From Chara braunii (Eukaryota; Streptophyta; Charophyceae; Charales; Characeae), in contig BFEA01000316.1 of the NCBI GenBank assembly GCA_003427395.1, positions 380,429 through 428,688 on the forward strand: a DNA stretch of 48,260 nucleotides, in the 5' to 3' direction. This document shows positions 21,927-29,737 of the stretch, piece after piece. The first letter of the stretch is position 1. Each line of letters starts with the position of its first letter. A program made the position numbers and the translations under genes. Under the pieces are notes generated by a model, which was not told the DNA's origin, ran no database searches, and saw only the letters and a program-made list of their open reading frames with translations.

Positions 21927-22175
21927 GTATCAAAGCAAAAGGCTTTGAACCTACAAGTTCAGACAAGTGCGAAGACTGGGGCTGTCCCTTGTGCTTCGAG
22001 ATGTATATGACGGGTCCTAGTTAGATAGACCTGAGAGGAAAGGTGGAAGTAAGGCAAGCTGACAGTCAATCCTCCATACTGTTGGAGTAATCAATGCTGA
22101 CCAGGGATCCTTCAGCCAGATGGAAGGAAGCGTGAGTTTGTTGATATTGTTAATTTTTGACTTGCCGGTGGAATA

Positions 22176-22192
22176 GGAACCGGACTGACGCT
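22176..22192. repeat. 17-bp target duplication of the U6 retrocopy (left copy)
   Basis: ggaaccggactgacgct abuts the first U6 nucleotide and is repeated exactly at 22307-22323 after the A-rich tail. The sequence belongs to the LINE 3' module, where other copies have it once. Confidence 0.92.
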
Positions 22193-22210
22193 GTCCTTCG
22201 GGACATCTGT

Positions 22211-22242
<32 letters not shown>

Positions 22243-22294
22243 GGCCCCTGCGCAAGGATGACACGCATAAATCGAGAAACGGTCCAAATTTTTT
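22193..22294 (+). pseudogene. U6 snRNA retropseudogene, near full length
   Basis: About 102 nt matching plant-type U6 throughout: GTCCTTCGGGACATC, AAATTGGAACGATACAGAG (ACAGAG box intact), AGATTAGCATGGCCCCTGCG, AAGGATGACACGC, and TCGAGAAACGGTCC with a T run. It is followed by a short A/G tail (aaaagaaaaaaa) and bounded by a perfect 17-bp duplication, so it arrived as RNA through reverse transcription rather than as a gene with its promoter. It lies inside the 3' module of LINE C, so it is younger than LINE C. Its sequence may be close enough to U6 to be mistaken for a gene. Absence of an upstream U6 promoter argues against expression. Confidence 0.93.
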
Positions 22295-22344
22295 AAAAGA
22301 AAAAAAGGAACCGGACTGACGCTCCCCAGAATGGATATGGAGCC

Positions 22345-22360
22345 AGGGCCATAAGGACCT
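22345..22360 (+). promoter_or_regulatory. 3'-terminal stem-loop of LINE C
   Basis: AGGGCC, loop ATAA, GGACCT: the same position and loop as LINE E's terminal hairpin, with one G/A mismatch but a different stem sequence. Confidence 0.4.
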
Positions 22361-22362
22361 TT

Positions 22363-22788
22363 TTCTTTATTAGGGTCCAATGCCCAAGGAAAACAAATAC
22401 ACGAAATACAAAACAGTTTGCAAATTCAGGCACCACGACGTCCCCAGCTTCTCTTAGCGGAACCCGTCCCCTGTGAAAAGAGGAATGCAAAGAGGAATAA
22501 AGAGACAGATAAACGAAACGATAAGTGAAAAAAGGTGAAGAAAAAAAAAACATCCTAAGGAGACCTCTACCAACAGCAAAAAAACTCAACCCATTCTAAA
22601 GTACGTGAGAGAGCTTACCCTACGTTTCACTTGTCAAGTCGTCTACGCAATACATCGCTGGTAACACTGGTAACCATCCTGCAGGGGGACTACAATTTAG
22701 TAAGCTGTTTCAAGCCCCCTAAAGACTCTATAATAGTCTATATGGTCGAGCAAATCAGGAAGCTGGAAAGAATGCCCAAAAGAAAGTA
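22363..22788. other. Spacer, no gene seen
   Basis: Mixed sequence with A-rich patches (around 22530-22555). The ORF at 22293-22589 is Phe-rich and crosses the LINE end, so it is not supported. Confidence 0.4.
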
Positions 22789-22962
22789 CTAGATCTGTGG
22801 TGTTGCAAAAAAGGCCCAAAAGAAATATCCCCTGTACAGCCATCTCTTGATACTAATTGAGGACAGGCAGCCCAATGCTTTCTGAACCATTGGACCCCCA
22901 GCTCTAAAACCCCTTACAGTGTTTACACTGTCGACTCTTTTGCTCCAATCAAGGTAAATTAC

Positions 22963-23275
22963 CTGTCTCAAGGTTCGTTTGATTCGATGAAGAAGTCGTA
23001 GTACAGAAAGGGATTTGCCATTACGAACAGCATCATCCCGTTGCTTTCCAGAGATGCCAGTACGGATTGGAGCACGGAGCGTTTTCAGAAACATAGGCTC
23101 TTGATTTTGTGAGATGGAGAGCAACAGTTCCCAGTAAGATTCCTTCTGTAGTCCAGACTCCAGAGTGGCCCGCAATCTGCTGGCGTGGACGGGCTTGTTT
23201 TCAATGATGCCAGACTGGCTGTGCATTTGCACATGCCAGCCAAAGGTGATGCTGATCTTATCACCACGTTGCCTG
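22963..23275 (-). pseudogene. Unrecognised exon-like open segment
   Basis: A minus-strand ORF at 22789-23373 (194 codons) has a balanced composition unlike the repeat-derived ORFs nearby (QRGDKISITFGWHVQMHSQ..., ESYWELLLSISQNQEPMFLK, RLLHRIKRTLRQ). Within it, the segment 23275-22963 is preceded by a plausible acceptor (GTGCGTGCCCAG) and followed by a plausible donor (GAGACAG|GTAATT), as an exon would be. I recognise no domain. It could be an exon of a host gene, a captured gene fragment or a decayed transposase. It is typed as pseudogene only because no complete gene is visible. Confidence 0.3.
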
Positions 23276-23469
23276 CTGGGCACGCACGAGGTACAAAAAG
23301 GTAGGCCTTTTTTTCCGCCTATGATAGAGCGTTTCGGATGTGGGCAAAGCATTGTCCAGTATTTATTAACCATAAGAGGCCGGCATGCGTTGCCGCTACC
23401 AAATTTGACAGCAATGTCCAGTACACTCCCAACTTGTCTGGATCTATAGTATAGCCCCTAGCTCTCCAT

Positions 23470-23580
23470 CTACAGTCTTCCCCCGAATACAACGCACGGT
23501 CATTATAGCTGAATTTGGCGTATCTTTCGGTCTAAATTCAGCTATAATGACCGTGCGTTGTATTCGGGGGAAGACTGTAG
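23470..23580. mobile_element. M1 MITE: perfect 47-bp inverted repeat
   Basis: Arms 23470-23516 and 23534-23580 are perfect reverse complements over 47 nt with a 17-nt loop. The ends read ctacagtcttcccccg and cgggggaagactgtag, with TA next to each terminus, suggesting TA-targeted Tc1/mariner-like insertion. Related sequences occur at 17707, 42458 and 47051 (ctaccgtcttcacccg, cattatagctg). There is no ORF, so it is non-autonomous. RNA read through it would form a long perfect hairpin. Confidence 0.85.
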
Positions 23581-24018
23581 CTTGTTGTTACGTCCCAGTC
23601 AATATCAAATGGCGGCAACATCAAGGCGTAGACCAAGCGAGCCATATGGTGAAAAAGTGGAGCTAAGTTATCGGGTCTTGCAGGGTGCACCAAAGTTTCA
23701 GTATACAACAGAAGATAGAAAAACAGAAGGCCTTTCTTACCAAATTTGAAACAGGCAAGGGGGAAAAAAAAAAAAATGAAAAAATCGGGAAATTTTTAAA
23801 AATTTTCCCCCCGCAAGGGCTGGGCTGACTCTTCTTCAACACTGTTCTTCCACCTTCTTTTTCTTTGTACTCATGCTTGCCGGCGATAAGCAACCGGACT
23901 GATGCCCCCCAGAATAGAAGGGGCCTGGGAATTGAAAAAAAAAAAACAAAAAAAAAGCAAATCCTGCTTTTAGTACTTCACCCGCTAACCACGTGTGGTT
24001 CTTGCATGATAGCACACA
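23581..24018. other. Spacer, possible LINE 3'-end scrap
   Basis: No gene is supported. The stretch at about 23890-23945 (gcaaccggactgatgc, ccccagaatag, then an A-run) resembles the LINE 3'-terminal module and tail, so a short 5'-truncated LINE end may lie here. A/T-rich homopolymers occur near 23760-23810. Confidence 0.45.
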
Positions 24019-24195
24019 AGGGGCCAAGCCCCCCTAGCAGCAATGAGTTTCCTCTAATGCCCAAATGTGGACGTGTTTGTGGAGATACGCAGAAAATCGC
24101 ATTGAGTTTCATCAATCCACACCTCTCCACAAACACGACCAGATTCGGGCGTTGAGGAGACCCAACGCTGCTAATACTAGTGGGACTTGGCCCAA
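24019..24195. mobile_element. MITE-like imperfect inverted repeat
   Basis: The left arm (ggccaagccccccta, gcagcaatgag, cgtgtttgtggaga) mirrors the right arm (tctccacaaacacg, gctgctaatactagtggg, acttggcc) over about 65 bp with mismatches. A possible 5-bp duplication CAAGG lies at both borders. No ORF. Confidence 0.6.
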
Positions 24196-24302
24196 GGGCA
24201 AGGGCAACAGAAGACTATCTCATCTTTGTATCTGTTTCCTTTTCTTGATTTGTAACACAGAGAGGCATACGTGCAATTTCTTTTTTTTTAAATAATAATA
24301 AT

Positions 24303-24450
24303 AATACCCCTTAACTTGAACGTTCCTGGCCGCAATTTTGGCATTTCCTGAACCGAAATCGTCAGGGCTTACTGGGTTCCTGCCTGTAAGACTTGACTAT
24401 TTCAGTTCAAAAAATGCCAAAATTGCGGCGAGGTACGTCAAAGTGAAATG
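24303..24450. mobile_element. MITE-like inverted repeat
   Basis: ccgcaattttggcattt on the left and aaatgccaaaattgcgg on the right are exact reverse complements, and similarity extends outward (taacttgaacgttcctgg versus cgaggtacgtcaaagtga reversed). The element is about 145 bp, lies between ATA/CTA microsatellites, and may have inserted in the tail region of the adjacent U2 copy. Confidence 0.6.
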
Positions 24451-24479
24451 CCCAAATGAGCAATAAATTACTACTACTA

Positions 24480-24578
24480 ATAATAATATCATTGTGGTCC
24501 GACGGACCACTGATATTGAACTGACCAGAACAAATACTGTACTTGATCTATTTTTAGCCAAAAGGCCGCGAAAGGTAT
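24480..24578 (-). pseudogene. U2 snRNA pseudogene, 3'-truncated
   Basis: Read on the minus strand: ATACCTTTCGCGGCCTTTTG, GGCTAAAAATAGATCAAG, TATTTGTTCTGGTCAGTTCA, ATATCA, then the hairpin GTGGTCCGTCGGACCAC and GATATT. This follows the first about 100 nt of U2 in order, including the 5' domain and the stem-loop II hairpin with changed but still paired bases. The branch-point recognition sequence (normally GTAGTA) reads ACAGTA, and a 5-nt insertion follows GGCTAA. The 3' half of U2 is missing, replaced by ATT/AGT repeats. So it is a dead copy, probably retroposed. Confidence 0.85.
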
Positions 24579-26038
24579 ATAGGTGCAATAGCCAGCCCAC
24601 TTGTTACTACTCCTTTGTGGCTCCCATGTCAGGCCTGACTAGTATTACACACCTTTTGAGGTCTTCTTGTGGTCTAATGTTTTTTTTTTTTTTTTTTTTT
24701 TCCCCTAATGTTATCAACTGGTTTGTTTCTATTTTCATTGGGGCGCCTGATATGGCCTTTCCACGTTTAAACTTTAAACAATATCAGTTTTTGGTTATTA
24801 CCATCATTATAACCTCTTCTAAGGTTCTGCTTTAGCGGAAGTAGGTGCTGGTAAGCTCAATTCTATTTGAGGGAAGCTGCACTGCTGGCTTAAGTTCACC
24901 AGCACCAATAGAAAAGTTTTACTGCATCCATCCTTTCCCCCTTGTACAGTTACCTTCGGGTCTCTCTGAGCTGATTCTGGCAAGGAACTCAGTAGGCTAT
25001 TGTTGCGCTAAGGCCTCCTCATTATGGTATCATTGCGCAAAAGCCTCGACTTCCGAACTTGATAATTGCGCTGCTGAAAACACCCCGTCATTAGTTTTCA
25101 TCCCTCTTCTAGTACAGCACACGTGTATCCCACACATCCATTCACACACACACACACACGCACACAGTCCGACGAAACAGTCTTGCGAAGTCATTTTCTT
25201 TTTTTTTATGGAGTTGTGTACAGAGAACATGACAACAGACACACAAGCACATTATCTATTTTTCACAGTGTTTTCTTTGTGTTGTTGCTCACTTCTTTTT
25301 GATCTGGCCTTTGACTTTGTTTACAGAGTTCAACCTCCATAGCTAGGCTAGCTGTAGAGCAGGAGGACGGCGGCCATAGCCGCCAAGGTGTAAGCTACCT
25401 GAGTGGGTGTATCCAGGGTAACGATCCAGGGTAGAGAGAAAGAGAGAAGAGAGAGAGTGAGTGAGGCAGAGCGAGTCAAGTCAGCGAGAGAGAGAAGAGG
25501 GGACAGCCATAGCCGCTATCTAGTTGAGATCCGTTGCGCGTGTGTGTGCGGCAGAGCCGCTGGCGACAAACATTCTTGTATATTGATAATAACATTGGAG
25601 ACGACATCTTCAAGTGTTGATTGCATCTCGATTTGGCTTCTCACGTGTGAACTCTCATGTGAATGTTCCTTGATGCATGCAAGGTTGAACTGGACGAGTA
25701 CTTGGCTCATTTCACTACTACCATCTTAACCTGAAAAAACTTGCGTACGTAGTATACGAATACAACATATGGGGTACATTGTATTCAAATACAATGTACT
25801 TACACTACATAACCAATTCCAGAGTACAAGTTCTCAGGACCCTGGTACCAATGCTCGTTTTCATTTTTTTCTTGGATTTGGTTTTGAATTTTGAAAGCCC
25901 CCCCCCCCCGGCTTGGAACCGTGCCGGACGGCGGCAATCACTGCACAAAGTGCAAGGGAAAAGTTGTTTGTATTGCAATGTTGTACACCATTTTTTTTTT
26001 TCAGTTAGAAAAAAAAAATCGAAATTCCAAAAACAATC
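24579..26038. other. Long spacer, simple repeats, no gene supported
   Basis: It holds a T-run (24680-24702), a short CA repeat (about 25144-25168), GA-rich sequence with gccatagccgc motifs (25360-25520), a palindrome gtacattgtat/atacaatgtac (about 25781-25806) and a C-run (about 25899-25908). The motif ctaccatcttaacc near 25727 resembles an M2 MITE end. The 165-codon ORF at 24845-25342 has His/Thr repeats and no domain; I do not support it. Confidence 0.45.
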
Positions 26039-26042
26039 AACC

Positions 26043-27864
26043 TGTAATGACGTGTAAAATCACAGATTGAGAACTGCTATTTTCTGAGTTTTGCCGCTGG
26101 ATTGAGTGACTTGCTGAGATTCCCATATTCTGCTGAGATTTCTAAGTAGCAAGTACTTGTGTGTCATGATTGTTGAGTTTCCGTGTGTTTACCTGACTGC
26201 ATGATTGCTTAGGTGTGGGTGTGGGTGTAGGTGTGGGTGTGGGTGTGACCCGCCAGGGTACTTGCATGCTGTGAAGGCCGTTGGGCCTGATGCTTCCCTG
26301 TGGCCATGCTTTTGTGAGAGTGCAGCGCGAACTTAAGAAGTAGGCTAGGCCCGTGTAGAACGGAAAACACTCAAAGTAGTGGGTAGGTAGGCAGAAGAAG
26401 ACAAAAAGTTAGTAGTCTGAGTCTAGGGCCTGCAGTGAGGGTTATCAGACTGCAATGATGTGTTCCCTCCAAAACAGGGAAGGGGTACCGGTAGCTTGGG
26501 AGGTCGCGCAGCCTCGAAAGTCACCGCTCGAAGAAACAAGCAGGGCGGTAGATCTTCAGGGAGAGCGAAGAGCTCCTACTCATTTGCAGCGGGCAAGTTG
26601 GCAGACCGGTTGCTGGAGCGAGCGCTCAACCAAACACTGCTGGGGAGGAAGAAGGCGGGCTTGGCTCTTGACCTTGGCTATGGTGGAGAGGACTAAGGAG
26701 GAGACTCCAGGGAAGTAGGAGTAGGAGTAGGAGGAGGGAGACGGTGAGCGAGAAGGAGAGTGGCAGGGGTGCTTACCTGGCTGGCTATGGTGGTCTGCGT
26801 CTTCATCGTCGTGGTTGGCGCTGCACCTGGAAGGCCCCAGTTGGGGTTGGCACCTGCAGCTGTTTGACAGCTTCGCTTCGCGCCTTCCGACTCTTAACTG
26901 CCCGGAGTCAATCTCACCCATTTGTAGGTAGAGTACTGATTTTCTGACCTTGCACTGTGCTCAGCAGACGCTTTGCGGCTGATCTGATGCCAGATAAGAG
27001 AATCGTACACATCTGGAAAAGGGTTAGAGGTGGCTGTGTCTTGTCTAGGATGAGCACTTTGTGCCTTCTACAACCTTCTTCAGTGAACAATAGAACAAAA
27101 TCATCTGCTGGCATAAAACAGATTTCTCTCCATCTAAGGTCGCAGTTGCCTTCGCATTTGTTTCTTGAAATGAAATCCATCAGCTCTGCGCCTCTTTCTT
27201 ATTTACAAGTGATCCAGTCAGTCTCGTATCCGAGAAGACTCTGGGGTAGTGCTAGGCTTGTGGCCATAGTAGGAGGTACACATTAGCTTTGCATTGTCCT
27301 TTGAACATTGGAGCTTCACGCCGATAATCCGCCATAGCCACCTGCTCGACCAAGTAGGAGGAAGGTGTATGAGATGGCTATGATGGACCCTTTGAGTGGC
27401 TTGTAGTGAGGGGAGGATTCAGACATTGTTTCTGGTTCATTCTTTTACTGTTATTATTGTAATGAAGTTTTGGGGGAGTAATTGGAGGTTGGAGATGGGC
27501 GAGATGAAGGGGGATTGCCATTGGTCTTTGCTGGTGTTCATCTTCTTCATCTTCTTAATCTTCTTCATCTTCTTCATCTTCTTCATCTTCTTCATCTTCT
27601 TCATCTTCCTCTTCATTATCTTCTTCTTCATCTTCTTCTTCTTCTTTTTCTTCATTTTCTTCTTCTTCTTCTTCTTCTTCTTCTTCTTCTTCTTCTTCTT
27701 CTTCTTCGTCTTCCGTCGTTCATATTTATTCTTCTTCTTCTTCCGTTCATATTTCTTCTTCTTCCTTTGTCTATTTCTCTTTCCAAGTTCTTTCATTTCA
27801 GTTGCAATTAAACGGCATTGTCTTTCTTAGAGTTATTAACTGCAAGATAGCCAGGATCATAGCA
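26043..27864. repeat. R1 family repeat, possible solo LTR (copy 1)
   Basis: Homologous in order to 39786-41192: a start near tgtaatgac...cacagattgagaac, gtgtgacccgccaggg, ggaaggccccagttgggg, ggctatgatggaccc, cagacattgtttctggttca, a CTT tract, and an end at gccaggatcatagca. It starts TG, ends CA and is flanked by AACC on both sides (26039-26042 and 27865-27868), as expected for a solo LTR. No internal coding region is present. ORFs across it, including the Phe/Leu-rich ones over the CTT tract, are not genes. Its assignment to an LTR family is inference. Confidence 0.55.
27536..27765. repeat. (CTT)n-rich microsatellite in R1
   Basis: A tract of CTT with interspersed CAT triplets. Copies 2 and 3 of R1 hold shorter versions at the same internal position, so it is an expanded part of the repeat. 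Confidence 0.95.
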
Positions 27865-28039
27865 AACCGATGTCTCTGCCATACAATAATGTTTCTATTC
27901 TCTTTTTCTTCTTTTTTCTTTGATTTTGGTTGCAAATTTTGACAGCGTCCTCGGGCAGAAGTTGTTTGCATTGCAATGTTGTACAACATCTTTTTTTCTG
28001 GATTTTTCTGTTTTTTGAATATTTGAAATTCTGCAAAAA

Positions 28040-28690
28040 TTAGAGAAGCAGGCGACGTTCACAGGCGGCCAGACAACCAATAGACGGCCTCTGTGCTCTT
28101 TGCCACAAGAGTGTCTCAGAAGACCTACTACACTGCTTGCTCTCCGGTTCAAAGGCGACACACACAGATTTGGAAGAGAACGGAATCATTGTGGGTTTCA
28201 CTAACAGGAGCACCCCTACCAGGTAATAGCATTACACGACTAACTGGACTACAGGAGCCAAACCTAGCTGTCACTTGGCAAACGACCTTTTATCGGAGAC
28301 TTCGACCTCTCATACTTTGGATAATTTGGAAGAGAAGATGTAAGGAGACCATAGCTACCCACACCGTTCCCGAGCCGGAAGCTTGGCAGATTCTTCTTCA
28401 CCTCCTACAGGCTGAATATCAAGCAGATTGGAACAAAGCGGCGAAGCTCAACAAAACAGACCCCACGAAGCAACAGGAAATTGTCGACAAGTTTAAAAGA
28501 GAACGCCTGGGTGAGCATCCGAAGTCCAACCCTTCATCGAGAAGCCAGACAGCATAAGACAAATGGAAGGGACAAACAGAAATACAAGTTTCGTCCAACA
28601 TCGTCGACACCAGTACCAAGGGTGGAAGAAAGGGCATGTATGCGGATCCCCGCATTGGCAAAGAAGACTCAATAGAGAGGCACAAAAACT
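28040..28690 (+). mobile_element. LINE D fragment (ORF2 C-terminus)
   Basis: A 5'-truncated L1-type copy starting in the zinc motif: in one frame LCALCHKSVSEDLLHCLL (CX2C...HC...; 28092-28142). After a frameshift the reading continues with QIWKRTESLW, PLILWIIWKRRCKETI and KFKRERLGEHPKS to 28557. These align with LINE E's LWQRVAKLWNL, LWVIWRKRCQETI and LAKGKIALI. The element is divergent from A, C and E. Its 3' end is not clear because neither the shared 3' module nor a poly(A) tail follows. Confidence 0.75.
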
Positions 28691-29389
28691 TATTTGCAGC
28701 GCACCCTAGTCGTCACCTGACCCCGTAGTATCAATACACGCCCCCTACCCCCCCCCACACACACACCAACCACTACACCTTACTCATCCCCTACTCCTCC
28801 AGCACAACCCTCATGCTAAGAGTACTCTCCCCATGGCACGACTTATCCCAAACCGTCACACACCCCTCTATTACCACTCTACACTGCAAATCTCAACTCC
28901 AAACTAAGGCAAGCATCGGAAGGGAGTAGACTTTACCCACCGAAATAAGAAGAAGAATAACTCAAACCCTACCACCCGGATCAACCCAACAGTAATATTC
29001 TTTCACTCCCAACCCTCCTGAACGGCACTTACCCCCAACACCACCACCTACAGCCCAATATCACCTCAAGCCCTCCCTACAGAGCTACCCCCCACCCCCC
29101 GCAGAGTGCACAGTCACACCGCCCGTTTAGCACACGATACACTGTCTACCCTCCAACCAGGCGAGGAAACGCAGTCCCAATAGAGAAACAAACAACGAGT
29201 AGCCCAACCCATTGATCCCCACATTGCAGACTCTCACACAACTCTCATCCCCAAGTCAATTGATTGTCTTGGTAATCATTTAGAATAAATTGATATATCA
29301 TCTATTATCATTCTTTATTTGGTGAAATTATAATTAATTAATTAATAATTATTTATTAATTATGATTTTATTCACGCCACTAGCGCCAC
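28691..29389. other. C-rich then AT-rich spacer
   Basis: 28740-29280 is rich in C and A without a reading frame and may be LINE D 3' UTR. 29280-29370 is AT-rich with TAATTAAT repeats. No gene is seen. Confidence 0.4.
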
Positions 29390-29737
29390 ATAGCGATTCA
29401 GAGGAAAATCCTCCGACTCAGTACTCGAATCTATCCGATTCTCGAACATTTCTCCCCTGCCGGAAAGCAGTTGATCACCCCCGATAGAGAAAGAGAAGGA
29501 ACTCGTTTTCCGAGCTCCGTACGATCCCCAAGAGGGGATGCTGAACGCCGGCCAAATCTCTGTAGATTAAATTGGATAAACCGTATGCTGATTCCCTGCG
29601 CAAGACACGCGAAAGCAAGATCACAAAACTGCAACCACGCAAGTAGAAGCACCAACACAACATGGTGATCTCGTACATAGAGGCATTAAGGAAAGAGCCC
29701 AAGCAGCAGAAGCCAACAAATCCCGCAAACCCGGGGA

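Larger units (their letters stand above)
18681..22362 (+). mobile_element. LINE C, 5'-truncated L1-type element
   Basis: LINE homology begins in the segment just ahead of the RT domain (RARIKANARTNSI, compare LINE E) and runs through RT, the C-terminal region, the 3' UTR and the shared 3'-terminal module ending near 22362. The endonuclease and ORF1 are absent. A U6 snRNA retrocopy splits the 3' module at 22193. No long poly(A) tail remains. Confidence 0.82.

Noticed and set aside
24845-25342. 165-codon plus-strand ORF
   Set aside because: Contains CA-repeat translation and T-run Phe; no domain or splice context.
26768-26800. U1 snRNA-like 5' word (cttacctgg)
   Set aside because: Only about ten nucleotides match; the rest does not follow U1 and the word belongs to the R1 repeat.
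27396-27830. Long Phe/Leu- or Lys-rich ORFs over the CTT tract on both strands
   Set aside because: They are translations of a CTT microsatellite and have open frames only because the repeat lacks stops.
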